Shown here: piece after piece, positions 52,812-61,747 of the stretch
How positions within the stretch are numbered: the first letter of the stretch is position 1
Layout: each line of letters begins with the position of its first letter
DNA from: WHSW01 sp963828755
GTDB taxonomy: Bacteria; Actinomycetota; Thermoleophilia; Solirubrobacterales; 70-9
Assembly: GCA_963828755.1 (NCBI GenBank)
Contig: CAWHFY010000013.1
Span: 128,440-192,439, forward strand
DNA length: 64,000 nt
Reading direction: 5' to 3'
The notes under the pieces: model-generated
Databases searched by the model: none
What the model saw: only the letters and a program-made list of their open reading frames with translations
Told to the model about the DNA's origin: nothing
Position numbers and translations under genes: made by a program

Positions 52812-54545
52812 TTAGGCTCGCCCGCGCAGCTTCAGGAGCTGCTTCCAGGTTCGGGTGTTGGCGATCTCCGCCTTGGTCAGCCAGGCACGGCGGGCGGTGG
52901 CCAGCCCGTACTGCATGTTCGACAGCGTGTCCGTGCCGTGGGCGTCGGTGTTGACGACGATCTTCACCCCGGCGTCGGCGGCGAGCCGGGCGTGCGACTC
53001 GTTGAGGTCGCGGCGGTTCGGATTGCCGTTGATCTCGATCAGCGTCTTGTGCTCGGCGGCGGCGGCGACCACTGCCTCGACGTCGAGGTCGTAGGGCTCG
53101 CGCTTGGTGATCAGCCGTCCGGTCAGGTGGCCGATGCAGTCGACCTGAGGGTTCTCGATCGCGGTGATCACCCGCTCGGTCATCTTCTTCGCCGAGATGC
53201 GGAACGAGGTGTGGACGCTCGCCACGACCCAATCGAGGCGGTCGAGCACCTCGGGCTCGTAGTCGAGCGAACCGTCGGGAAGGATGTTCACCTCGGAGCC
53301 GGCCAGCAGCCGGAAGCGGCCCTTCGCGCCGGCGTTGTAGGCGGCGATCTCGTCGACGCGACGCAGCAGCGCCTCGGGGGTCACGTGATTGCCGAACCCG
53401 TGGCTGGCCGAGTGGTCGGTGATCGCGAGGTAGGCGTAGCCGCGCTCGCGCGCCGCCGATGCCATCTGCTCGAGCGTGTTGCGTCCGTCGGAGAGCGTCG
53501 TGTGGCAGTGCAGGTCACCGCGGATGTCGCCGAGCTCGACCAAGTGCGGCAGCTCGCCCTCCGCCGCAGCGGCGATCTCGCCCCGGCCCTCGCGCAGCTC
53601 CGGCTCGATGTAGGCGAGCCCGAGGCGCTCGTAGACCTCCGCCTCGGTCGCGTAGAGGGCGACCTCGCCCGACTCCGTCTCGAGCACGCCGTGCTCGGAC
53701 ACCGACAGGCCCTGCTTGACGGCGCGCTCGCGTAGCTCGACGTTGTGGGCCTTCGACCCGGTGAAGTGCTGGAGCAGGTTCCCGTAGGCCTCCGGGGCGA
53801 CGATCCGCAGGTCGACCGAGACTCCGTTGTGGGTGACGATCTTGGTCCCATTGGCACCCGCGGACCCGGACTGCGCTGCGAGCTCGTGCTCGGTGAGGGC
53901 CGTAGCGAGGGCCTTCGGGTCGCTCGCGGTCGCGATCAGGTCGATGTCCTTACAGGTCTCCGCGCGTCGCCGGGCCGAACCGGCGACCTCGACCGCGTCG
54001 GCGGCGGAGTGGGCCCGCAGGGCGGCAGCGAGCTCCTCGGCGATCGGGAGCACGTCCGAGAGCAGCAGGCGCTCCCGGGGGCCTCCTTCGCTGAGCTGCG
54101 CCAGGGAGGCGAGCACGTTCTCCTCGGCCTTCGGACCGAGGCCCTTGAGCCCGCGGATCCGCTGGCCCTCGGCAGCGGCGCGGAGCTCGTCGAGCGAGCT
54201 CACCCCGAGCTCGTCGTAGAGGCGCCTCACGGTCTTCGCGCCGAGCCCAGGGATCCGAGTCACCTCGATCAGCGACTCGGGGAACTTCGCCTTCAGCTTC
54301 ACCGCGGCCGGGATCTCGCCGGTCTGCGAGAGCGCGACGATCTTCTCCTGCAACGTGTTGCCGACCCCGGGGAGCTCGGTCGCCTTGCCCGCGAGCGCCA
54401 ACTCCTCGACCGAGACCGGGCTCTGGCGGATCACCCGCGCCGCCTCCTGATAGGCGATCACGCGGAAGCGGTTCGCCCCGTCGAGCTCGTAGAGGACGCC
54501 GAGCTCGAGCAGGGCGTCGGCGATCTCGGCGTTTCGCAGCGGCAT
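52812..54545 (-). CDS. polX: Family X DNA polymerase with PHP domain (PolX)
   Basis: A 577-residue bacterial PolX. It has an N-terminal 8-kDa-like HhH domain (NAEIADALLELGVLYELDG, TELPGVGNTLQEKIVAL, RIPGLGAKTVRRLYDEL). The polymerase core has VEVAGSARRRAETCKDIDLI and the third carboxylate in SVDLRIVAP. The C-terminal PHP phosphoesterase has GDLHCHTTLSDG, YLAITDHSASHG and VNTDAHGTDT. All metal ligands appear intact, so gap-filling synthesis and 3'-5' exonuclease activity are expected. ATG 54545. It adds to the window's concentration of repair genes. Confidence 0.94.
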   Translation of the reverse strand: MPLRNAEIADALLELGVLYELDGANRFRVIAYQEAARVIRQSPVSVEELALAGKATELPGVGNTLQEKIVALSQTGEIPAAVKLKAKFPESLIEVTRIPGLGAKTVRRLYDELGVSSLDELRAAAEGQRIRGLKGLGPKAEENVLASLAQLSEGGPRERLLLSDVLPIAEELAAALRAHSAADAVEVAGSARRRAETCKDIDLIATASDPKALATALTEHELAAQSGSAGANGTKIVTHNGVSVDLRIVAPEAYGNLLQHFTGSKAHNVELRERAVKQGLSVSEHGVLETESGEVALYATEAEVYERLGLAYIEPELREGRGEIAAAAEGELPHLVELGDIRGDLHCHTTLSDGRNTLEQMASAARERGYAYLAITDHSASHGFGNHVTPEALLRRVDEIAAYNAGAKGRFRLLAGSEVNILPDGSLDYEPEVLDRLDWVVASVHTSFRISAKKMTERVITAIENPQVDCIGHLTGRLITKREPYDLDVEAVVAAAAEHKTLIEINGNPNRRDLNESHARLAADAGVKIVVNTDAHGTDTLSNMQYGLATARRAWLTKAEIANTRTWKQLLKLRGRA

Positions 54546-54626
54546 CGTCTGGATGCTAGGGGCGTCGGGGCGATTCAATCCCTCATCTAGATTGCCCGGA
54601 TCAGCGCGCCGGGCCAAACCTGGGTA

Positions 54627-55322
54627 GTGATCCCGACCTACAACGAAGCCGCCAACGTCGAGGCGATCGTCGCCGCCGTGCGCGCAAATTTGCCGGACGG
54701 CGGGCGGATCCTGATCGTCGACGATTCGAGCCCGGATGGAACCGGCGAGCTCGCCGATCGGCTGGCCGCCGAGGCCGAGGATGTCGAGGTCCTGCATCGC
54801 GCCACCAAGCAGGGGCTCGGCCCCGCATACGTCGCCGGCTTCGAGCGCGCGCTGGCCGGCGGTGCCGCGGTGATCGCCCAGATGGACGCCGACCTCTCCC
54901 ACGACCCAGCTGACCTGCCGCGGCTCCTGGAAGCCCTCGATCACGCCGACCTGGTGCTCGGGTCGCGCTACGTCGCCGGCGGCGGGGTCGCGGAGTGGGG
55001 ACCGGTGCGGCGCCTGATCAGCCGCGGCGGCAGCGCCTACGCTCGGACTCTGCTCGGGGTCGGCATCAATGACCTGACCGGCGGCTTCAAGGCCTTCCGG
55101 CGCTCGGTGCTCGAGGCGATCCAGCTCGAGACGATCCCCTCGCTCGGCTACTCGTTCCAGGTCGAGACGACCTACCGCGCGCTGCGCGCCGGCTTTCGCG
55201 TCGTCGAGGTCCCGATCATGTTTCGGGATCGCCGCGTCGGGGAGTCGAAGATGAGCGGCGCGATCGTGATCGAAGCCGCGCTGCGCGTCCCGGCCATGCG
55301 ACTGAGAAGACGCCGGTCGTGA
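54627..55322 (+). CDS. GT2 glycosyltransferase (polyprenol-phosphate mannosyltransferase-like)
   Basis: A family 2 glycosyltransferase like dolichol/polyprenol monophosphomannose synthase. It shows IPTYNEAANVEAIVAAVRAN, ILIVDDSSPDGTGELADRLA, the DxD-type AQMDADLSHDP, LVLGSRYVAGGG and DLTGGFKAFRRSVLEAI, with the C-terminal VEVPIMFRDRRVGESKM. GTG 54627 removes the first residues of strand 1. Upstream in-frame codons encode ARISAPGQTWV, but only ATT (54591) or ATC are available there, next to a TAGATT -10-like site. Initiation may therefore be non-canonical. It probably makes polyprenyl-phosphate sugars for membrane or wall glycans. Confidence 0.85.
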   Translation: MIPTYNEAANVEAIVAAVRANLPDGGRILIVDDSSPDGTGELADRLAAEAEDVEVLHRATKQGLGPAYVAGFERALAGGAAVIAQMDADLSHDPADLPRLLEALDHADLVLGSRYVAGGGVAEWGPVRRLISRGGSAYARTLLGVGINDLTGGFKAFRRSVLEAIQLETIPSLGYSFQVETTYRALRAGFRVVEVPIMFRDRRVGESKMSGAIVIEAALRVPAMRLRRRRS

Positions 55323-55360
55323 AGGCATATTGTGTCGGGCGCGGCGCTTGCAGCGGGTAC

Positions 55361-55366
55361 TATACT
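55361..55366 (+). promoter_or_regulatory. -10 element of the thioredoxin gene
   Basis: TATACT, preceded by TAC, forms a near-consensus -10 box about 74 bp before the trx GTG. No good -35 at 16-18 bp is visible, so it may rely on extended contacts or another sigma factor. Confidence 0.45.
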
Positions 55367-55439
55367 TTTTGAAGTACGGCAACGCCGAAAGTGCAAACGA
55401 CCGCATCGAAGGCATCAGACGAGGATTAGGAGACCGAGA

Positions 55440-55770
55440 GTGACTGGCAAGCTCCCCGATGTGACGGACGCCAACTTCCAGGCCGACGTGCTCGAGGCCG
55501 ATGTTCCCGTGCTGGTCGACTTCTGGGCTCCCTGGTGCGGGCCGTGCCGCGTCGTCCATCCGATCCTCGAGGAGATGGCCGCGGAGCGCGACGGCGAGTT
55601 GCGCGTCGTCAGCCTCAACGTCGACGACAACCAGCAGACCGCCGGCCGCTACGAGGTCCTCTCGATTCCGACCATGATCCTGTTCAAGGACGGCTCGGAG
55701 GCGAAGCGGATCGTCGGCGCGCTGCCGAAGCGCCGCCTCGAGGCCGAGCTCGAGCCGGCTCTGCGTCTAG
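55440..55770 (+). CDS. trxA: Thioredoxin
   Basis: A disulfide reductase of about 110 residues with the redox motif WAPWCGPCRVVHPILEEMA, the cis-Pro loop SIPTMILFKDG and the GALPKRRLEAEL C-terminal helix. GTG 55440 is preceded by AGGAG at 55427-55431. In frame the sequence continues to 55886 over the convergent cupin gene, which is far too long for thioredoxin. TAG at 55768-55770 in another frame is the probable true end, implying an indel shortly before it. The 3' coordinate is therefore approximate. Confidence 0.9.
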
Positions 55771-55782
55771 CCCGGCGCGGCA

Positions 55783-56286
55783 TCAGCCGTCGCGCAGGGT
55801 CCAGTCGAACGGAATCTCGCCCGAGTGGGGATCGATCCGGTACTTGTCCGGATCGATCGGGTCGTAGGCGCGGGTCGGAAAGTTGACGATCTCGACGTCG
55901 ACGTTGCCCGTGTTCTGATCGGCGTGCCAGACACCCGGCGGGATCCGCAGCAGCGACGGCGTCTCGGGGCCGAACGCGAACACGTCGTACTCGCCATGGC
56001 TGCTCGACTCGACGCGGCCGTCGAAGAGGACCACGCGGAGGTTTCCGGCGGCGATGCAGTACCGGTCGGCTTGGAGCTTGTGCATGCCCCAGCCCTTGAT
56101 CCGCCCGGGACGGATCGTGATCCGGTACGCGTGCACCACCGGCTCCGCCCAGAAGGACGGGTCGCCCATGATGGGGGTCAGCGACCCCCGGTGGTCGACG
56201 TGTGTGGTCAGTCGGACGAGCTGGACGCCATCGATCGATGGGCCGCCCGACGGCCGGTCACGAGGCGCGGGAGGGGTCACCTCCAT
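55783..56286 (-). CDS. RmlC-like cupin (dTDP-sugar epimerase/isomerase-like)
   Basis: A 167-residue cupin related to dTDP-4-dehydrorhamnose 3,5-epimerase and to FdtA/WxcM-type sugar isomerases. THVDHRGSLTPIM, IKGWGMHKLQADRYCIAAG, NLRVVLFDGR and IPPGVWHADQNTG are the family strands. It retains a His near the epimerase base position (MHKLQ) but not the RGLHFQ form. ATG 56286 is divergent from a GT2 gene 38 bp away. The pair suggests synthesis and transfer of a modified deoxysugar, separate from the rfb operon. Confidence 0.8.
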   Translation of the reverse strand: MEVTPPAPRDRPSGGPSIDGVQLVRLTTHVDHRGSLTPIMGDPSFWAEPVVHAYRITIRPGRIKGWGMHKLQADRYCIAAGNLRVVLFDGRVESSSHGEYDVFAFGPETPSLLRIPPGVWHADQNTGNVDVEIVNFPTRAYDPIDPDKYRIDPHSGEIPFDWTLRDG

Positions 56287-56324
56287 CTCACGCGCGGCTC
56301 GTTGTTGGAATAGAACATCACCGG

Positions 56325-57233
56325 ATGCCACCAACGATCACCGTAGTGATCCCTACCCACAACCGGCGGGAGACATGCCTGCTCGCGGTGACCAGCGCGC
56401 TCGAGCAGAGCTCGCCGCCGGTCCAGGTGATCGTCCTCGCCGACGGGTGCGACGACGGCACCGAGGAGTCGCTCGGCAACCTGGACCAGGCGGTCGAGGT
56501 GGTCTCGCTCCCCAAGGCACCCGGCTACGCCTACGGCCACCGCAACATCGCGTTCGAGCGCGCGCGCGGCGACGTCGTCTCGTGGCTCGGCGACGACGAC
56601 CTCTACATGCCGGACCACCTCGAGGCGGTCGGTGTCGCGCTCGACGTCGAGCAGGTCGAGCTCGTCCAGGCCCGGGCCTGCAACGTGCTCGCCGACGGCT
56701 CGATCGCCTCGATGGCGATGGACTGGCGGGCCCCGCACTACCGCGAGCTGCTGCTCGGCGGCCAGAACCGCACCCCGCTGTCGGCGATCTCGCACCGGAT
56801 CGAGCCCGCGATCGCCGCGGGCGGCTGGGATGCGGAACGCGCGCGCGGCGGCGACCTCGACCTCTGGCGGCGCATGCTCATCGGCGGGGCCCGGTCGACG
56901 ATGCTCGGGTCCGCGACCGTCGTCCACTTCCGCGCGGCCGAGCGTCAGCAATCGTGGCCCGACCGAGTCGTCCAGAACGCCGCCTTCCTCGAGCGGCTGC
57001 GCGACCCGGACGATCGGGCGCGGATCGACGCCGAGATCGAGGCGGCGCGCCAGCGCCAGACGGCGGAAATCGAAGCGGCGCTCGCCGCCGAGCGGGCCGA
57101 GCGCGAGCGCCTCGGCGCGCAGGCCGACGCCCTCAGCGGCGAGCTCGCCGGCCTCGCCGAGCGCCATCGCGAGGTGATCGAGTCGCGCTGGTGGCGGGCG
57201 AAGCGCCGGCTCGATCGGCTGCGCCGCCGCTAG
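56325..57233 (+). CDS. GT2 glycosyltransferase with C-terminal coiled coil
   Basis: A 302-residue family 2 glycosyltransferase. TVVIPTHNRRETCLLAVTSA, VIVLADGCDDGTEES, APGYAYGHRNIAFERARGDV and the DxD-like WLGDDDLYMPDHLEAV are the nucleotide-sugar-binding motifs, and GGDLDLWRRML follows in the acceptor half. The last 70 residues are a Glu/Arg/Ala-rich coiled coil (IDAEIEAARQRQTAEIEAAL, AERAERERLGAQADALSGEL) ending in a very basic tail (RAKRRLDRLRRR). Such tails are common in O-antigen or surface-glycan transferases. Its TAG overlaps the convergent ileS end by 4 bp. Confidence 0.85.
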   Translation: MPPTITVVIPTHNRRETCLLAVTSALEQSSPPVQVIVLADGCDDGTEESLGNLDQAVEVVSLPKAPGYAYGHRNIAFERARGDVVSWLGDDDLYMPDHLEAVGVALDVEQVELVQARACNVLADGSIASMAMDWRAPHYRELLLGGQNRTPLSAISHRIEPAIAAGGWDAERARGGDLDLWRRMLIGGARSTMLGSATVVHFRAAERQQSWPDRVVQNAAFLERLRDPDDRARIDAEIEAARQRQTAEIEAALAAERAERERLGAQADALSGELAGLAERHREVIESRWWRAKRRLDRLRRR

Positions 57234-60200
57234 GCGCGCTCGATCGCGAGGGCCAATTCGCGACCGTCGACCTCGACCGTGTGGGCGGCCGCGACGCCGT
57301 CGAACCCGAGCGAGGTGGCCAGCGTCTCGCCGGCGATGTAGTCCTCGAACGCCCGCGCCGCCTCGAGCAACTCGGCGTCGCCGCCGAGCGTCAGCGAGAT
57401 CCGGTCCGTGACTTCGAGGCCGCTTTGCTTGCGCTCGTTCTGGATCGCCCGGACGATCTTGCGGGCGAGCCCCTCGCGGCGCAGCTCGTCGTCGATCTCC
57501 AGCTCCAGCGCGACCGCCCGGCCCGCCTCGGCCTCGACCTCGTACCCGTCGAGGGGGCGCAGCGCGAGCGTGAAGTCGGTGGGCTCGAGCGTGTGGTCGA
57601 CCCCGTCGATGTTGATCCCGACCTGCCGCTCGCCGGCGATCGCCGCGGAGACGGCGGTCGCGTCGAGCGCCCCGACCGCCGCGGCGACCTGCGGCATCGC
57701 CTTGCCGAAGCGCGGCCCGAGCGTGCGGTAGTTCGGCTTCACGGAGTAGCTGATCAGCTCGCCCTCCTCGGAGACGAACTCGACCCCCTTGACGTTGAGC
57801 TCGGCCCGCATCAGCGCCTCGAGGCGCTCGAGCTCGGGACGCTCGCTGTCGCTCGCGACGATCACCGCCTTGCGCAGTGGCTGGCGGTTCTCGATCCCGG
57901 CCGCGGACCGCGCGGCCCGACCGAGCTCGATCGCCCGCATCGCCGCCTCGACGCCGGCCTCGAGCTCGCCGTCGGCCAGCTCGGGATCGGGCTCCGGGTA
58001 GTCACCGAGGTGCACGGACTCGGCGTCGCCGGTCAGGTTCGCGTGAATCTCGTCGGCGACGAACGGGGTGAACGGCGCGAGCAGCTTCGCGACCTCGATC
58101 AGGCAGTGGCGCAGCGTCGCGAGCGCGGCCGGATCGCCCTCCCAGAAGCGCCGGCGGTTCAGCCTCACGTACCAGTTCGAGAGCTCGTCGACGTAGGCCG
58201 CAATCTCGCGCCCGGCGGTGGTGCAGTCGAAGTCGTCCATGCGCTCGATCACCGTCCCGATCACCCCCTGCAGGCGCGACAACGCCCACCGATCGAGGTC
58301 GTTATCGAGCGGCGAGCGGCGAGCGGCGAGCGACAGCTCCTCGGGCCCAACGCCCTCGGCGTTCGCATAGAGCACAAAGAACGAATACGTGTTCCAGAGC
58401 GTGAGCAAGAACTGCCGCAGCGACTCGCCGACCGTCTCGGCCGAGAAGCGGTAGCCGGCCCACGGCTGCTGGGTGGCGAGCAGATACCAGCGGAAGGCGT
58501 CGGCGCCCTGGTTGTCGAAGACCTCCCAGGGGTCGACGACGTTGCCGCGGCTCTTCGACATCTTCTGGCCCTCGGGGTCCAGGATCAGGCCGAGGCAGAC
58601 GCAGTTGCTGTAGCTCGTCTGGTCGAACAGCAGCGTGGCCTCGGCGAGCAGCGAGTAGAACCAGCCGCGCGTCTGATCCTGCGCCTCGCAGATGTAGTCG
58701 GCGGGGAAGCGCTGGTTGAACTCGTCCTCGTTCTCGAACGGGTAGTGAAACTGGGCGAACGGCATCGCGCCGGAGTCGAACCAGGCGTCGATCACCTCCT
58801 CGACGCGCCGCATCTCGCCGCCGCAGGATTCGCAGGCAACGACCACCTCGTCGATGAACGGACGGTGCAGATCGTCCGGGATCTCGCCGGTGGCGCGCTC
58901 GCGCAGTTCGGCAATCGAGCCGGCGCAAAAGGCCCCGCCGCACGAGCGGTCGGTGCACTCCCAGATTGGCAGCGGCGTGCCCCAGTAGCGCTCCCGCGAG
59001 AGCGCCCAGTCGACGTTGCCTTCCAGCCAGCGCCCGAAGCGCCCGTGCTTGACGTGTTCGGGGCGCCAGCCGATGGTCTCGTTCTCGGCGAGCATCCGGT
59101 CGCGCACGGCGGTGGTGCGGATGTACCAGCTCGCCTTCGCGTAGTAGAGGAGCGGGGTCCCGCAGCGCCAGCAGTGCGGATAGGCGTGCTCGTAGACCTG
59201 CTCGCGGAACAGCCGCCCCTTTTCCTTCAGCGCCGCGACGATCTCCGGGTTGTGCTCGAACACGTACTTGCCCTGGAAGTCGGGGACGCGGTCGTCGTAG
59301 TGACCGTCGGGCAGGACCGGGTTCTGCAGCGTCATCTCGTACTGCTCACCGAGGCGGAAGTCGTCCTCGCCGAAGGCGAGCGCGGTGTGCACGAGTCCGG
59401 TGCCGTCCTCGGTCGTGACGAAGTCGCCGAGCAGCACCGTGTGCCCCCGCGGGCCGAAGTCCGCGCCGGAGACGTAGTCGAACGGCGCCTCGTAGCGGGC
59501 GCCCTCGATCGCGGCGCCCGGGAACGTCGCCAGTACCTCGGCGCCCTCGCCGAGCACGCGCTCGGCCCGGGCGGCGGCCACGACGACGATCTCGACCGTT
59601 CACCCGCGCCCGCACGTACTCGATCTCCGCCCCGGCGGCGACAGCGGCGTGGGAGATGAGGGTCCATGGCGTGGTCGTCCAGACGAGCAGGTTGTCGCCC
59701 GGCTCCAGCGGCCCGGCGGGCTTGGTCACCGGCAGCCGGACGAAGACCGACGGGTCCTCGACGTCGCGGTAGCCCTGCGCGACCTCGTGCGACGAGAGCG
59801 CGGTCCCGCACCGTGGGCAGTACGGGACGACCTTGTGGCCTTCATACAGCCGATCCGCGTCCCAGATCTGCCGTAGCGCCCACCAGACGGACTCGATGTA
59901 TGGGTTGTCAAGCGTGACGTAGGCGTCGTCGAGGTCGACCCAGAACCCGACCCGTTCCGTCATGCGGTTCCAATCGGAGACGTAGCGGAAGACGGACTCA
60001 CGGCAGCGGGCGTTGAACTCAGCGATCCCGAAGGCCTCGATCTCGGCCTTCGAGGAGATGCCGAGTTCCTTCTCGACCTCCAACTCGACCGGCAGGCCGT
60101 GACAGTCCCAGCCGGCCTTGCGAGGCACGTAGTAGCCGCGCATGGCGCGGTAGCGGGGGTAGACGTCCTTGAACACGCGCGCGAGGACGTGATGTGAGCC

Positions 60201-60374
60201 CGCCTTGCCGTTTGCGGTGGGCGGCCCCTCGTAGAAGCTCCAGATCGGAGCGTCGGCTTCCCGGCGCTTGGCGAGTTGGCGGTGAAAGACGTCGTCCTCG
60301 CGCCAGCGCTCGAGGACCTCGAGCTCGAGCTCGGGGAACGACTGCTTCGGGTCGACTGGGCGAAATCCGCTCAC
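57230..60374 (-). CDS. ileS: Isoleucyl-tRNA synthetase, one frame break
   Basis: A class I synthetase of about 1047 residues. The ATP motif is PPTANGKAGSHHVLARVFKD, where HIGH is represented by GSHH (residues 59-62), as in the eukaryotic-like IleRS2 group often insensitive to mupirocin. Editing-domain sequence and the KMSKSRGN loop follow. The frame breaks near 59600 by one base in the editing domain. The C-terminal part continues to TAG 57230. GTG 60374. A heptanucleotide array at 58307-58334 encodes a variable loop before the anticodon-binding domain (ELSLAARRSPLDNDLDRW). Confidence 0.94.
58307..58334 (+). repeat. Heptanucleotide array in ileS (GAGCGGC x3 + GAGCGAC)
   Basis: Four 7-bp units identical over 28 bp (plus a flanking C) to the array at 28775-28802 in lhr, but reading antisense to ileS. 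It is in frame and encodes LAARRSPL in a loop. Confidence 0.85.
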
Positions 60375-60452
60375 AGGCGGCTGATTCTAGGAGCGGGGCG
60401 AAAAGCCATCCGCCGACTCGGCCCGGTGGCGCCCGGCCCCTACGATGGACCG

Positions 60453-60929
60453 GTGCGGTTGCAGGTCACCCTGGCAGGGGTCGTGGCGGCCCTGGTGGTG
60501 GCCGGTTGCGGATCCGACGACGCGCCGAGCACGCCGACGGCGTGCCTGGCGCCGGCGTCCGGCTATCTGCGGGCGCTGGCCGCCGCGCCGGGCGAGGTTC
60601 GCCTCGACGGCGCGACGCCGATCAGCTCGTGCCTGGTCGCCGATCAGCCGACCGGGACCCTGCAGACGGTCGGCAAGTCGGTGATCGACGCGGCGACCGA
60701 GCTCAACCGGCAGATCCTCGAGGGCGGTGATCGCAAGCGAGTGGTCGAGCTCGGCTACCTGGTCGGGGCGGTCCAGGAGGCTGCCTCGGGAACCGGCGGC
60801 ATCCACCGCGATCTGGTCCTCCGGCTCGACTCCGCCGCCCGCTACTCAGGCCCCGGCGAGAAGCCATTCGGGGCGGCGTTCGAGCGCGCCTTCGGCGCCG
60901 GGTACGCGGCCGGTCAGCAGACGGGCTGA
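60453..60929 (+). CDS. Hypothetical lipoprotein
   Basis: A 158-residue protein starting at GTG 60453 with a lipoprotein signal: RLQVTLAGVVAALVVAGCGS, lipobox VAGC with Cys19, followed by a Ser/Asp/Pro tether. The mature part has Cys pairs (PTACLAPASGYL and ISSCLVADQPTG) and a helical C terminus (FGAAFERAFGAGYAAGQQ). No family is recognised. It is divergent from ileS with 78 bp between starts. It should be anchored to the outer face of the cytoplasmic membrane. Confidence 0.7.
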   Translation: MRLQVTLAGVVAALVVAGCGSDDAPSTPTACLAPASGYLRALAAAPGEVRLDGATPISSCLVADQPTGTLQTVGKSVIDAATELNRQILEGGDRKRVVELGYLVGAVQEAASGTGGIHRDLVLRLDSAARYSGPGEKPFGAAFERAFGAGYAAGQQTG

Positions 60930-60948
60930 CCGGGCGACGACGAGCGGC

Positions 60949-61077
60949 TCAGTGCCGCTCGCCGCCGAAGATCCGGGTGCGCTGGCGCTCCTTGTTGGGG
61001 CGCGAGGGGCGCGCTCGGCGCCGGCGCTCGGCTGCCTTGTTCGCGTCCATGAACATGACCATCATCGTCGGGTGCAT
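60949..61077 (-). CDS. Small Met/Arg-rich protein, 42 aa, divergent from CGNR gene
   Basis: A short gene with an excellent ribosome-binding site (AGGAGG, 7 bp before ATG 61077, minus strand). The product begins MHPTMMVMFMDANKAAERRR and continues with a strongly basic stretch (RARPSRPNKERQRTRIF) to GGERH. Five Met in the first ten residues are unusual. Its promoter region is shared with the CGNR regulator and carries several inverted half-sites. I recognise no family. Its reality rests on the ribosome-binding site and the divergent arrangement. Confidence 0.6.
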   Translation of the reverse strand: MHPTMMVMFMDANKAAERRRRARPSRPNKERQRTRIFGGERH

Positions 61078-61087
61078 GGGTTTCCTC

Positions 61088-61151
61088 CTAACCAGTGTTT
61101 CGGGTTAGACAGTTATAGCAGAAAGTAACCCGCGTTAGTACAATGCTGGTT
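61088..61151. promoter_or_regulatory. Divergent control region with repeated GTTA half-sites
   Basis: CTAACC (61088-61093) pairs with GGTTAG (61103-61108), and CGGGTTA (61101-61107) pairs with TAACCCG (61126-61132). AACCAG (61090-61095) also mirrors CTGGTT (61146-61151). TATAAC (minus, 61111-61116) and TACAAT (plus, 61139-61144) are -10 candidates. If the latter is used, the CGNR gene would start leaderless at ATG 61152. Confidence 0.5.
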
Positions 61152-61703
61152 ATGGCGACGGACCAGACCGCGCCCGCCCACCTCGAGCTCGTACGCGAGT
61201 TCGTCAACACGCTCGACGTCGAGGACGACATCGACACGCTGGCGACCCCCGCCGAGGCGCTCACCTGGCTGCAGGCCCACGGCCTCGAGTACGGCGAGCG
61301 CTCGCTCGACGAGCAGGATCGCGAGCGCCTGGTCGCGGTCCGCGAGGCGCTGCGGGGGCTGTTGCTCGCCAACAACGCCGGCGACTCGCCGCCGGCCGAG
61401 GCGCTCGAGCTGCTCAACGAGCAGTCGGCCGAGGCGGCGGTGATCCTGCACTTCGACGGCGACGGGGCCGACCTGGTCACCCACTGCGGCGGGGTCGACT
61501 CGGCGATCGCCCGGCTGCTCTCGATCGTCCACGGCTCGATGAACGACCGCACCTGGGCGCGGCTCAAGGCGTGTCCGGCCGAGGACTGCCAGTGGGCGTT
61601 CTACGACCACTCGCGCAACCGCTCGGGCACCTGGTGCGAGATCGGCAAGTGCGGCAACCGGGCCAAGGCCCGCCGCTTTCGCGAGCGCAACAGGCCCGCC
61701 TAG
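61143..61703 (+). CDS. CGNR zinc-finger / ABATE-domain regulator
   Basis: A 186-residue protein with an N-terminal ABATE (ligand-sensing-like) domain (LELVREFVNTLDVEDDIDTL, DRERLVAVREALRGLLLANN). A C-terminal CGNR zinc finger follows: LKACPAEDCQWAFYDHSRN, RSGTWCEIGKCGNRAKARRF, with four cysteines and the CGNR signature. Such proteins are stress-linked transcription regulators. Two in-frame ATGs exist, 61143 and 61152. The first overlaps a -10-like TACAAT, so 61152 may be correct. It likely regulates itself and the divergent 42-aa gene. Confidence 0.88.
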   Translation: MLVMATDQTAPAHLELVREFVNTLDVEDDIDTLATPAEALTWLQAHGLEYGERSLDEQDRERLVAVREALRGLLLANNAGDSPPAEALELLNEQSAEAAVILHFDGDGADLVTHCGGVDSAIARLLSIVHGSMNDRTWARLKACPAEDCQWAFYDHSRNRSGTWCEIGKCGNRAKARRFRERNRPA

Positions 61704-61747
61704 CGCTAGCCTCGTTTGCGAACCACGACGCGATTGCGGAGGCACGT

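Noticed and set aside
55771..55886. Long thioredoxin C-terminal tail
   Set aside because: It overlaps the convergent cupin gene and has basic, low-complexity composition unlike thioredoxins.
56054..59659. Very long open frame antisense to ileS and across the GT2 gene (about 1200 codons)
   Set aside because: It is an effect of high GC at third codon positions. It has low-complexity Arg/Asp/Val/Leu composition and no motifs, while ileS motifs are on the other strand.
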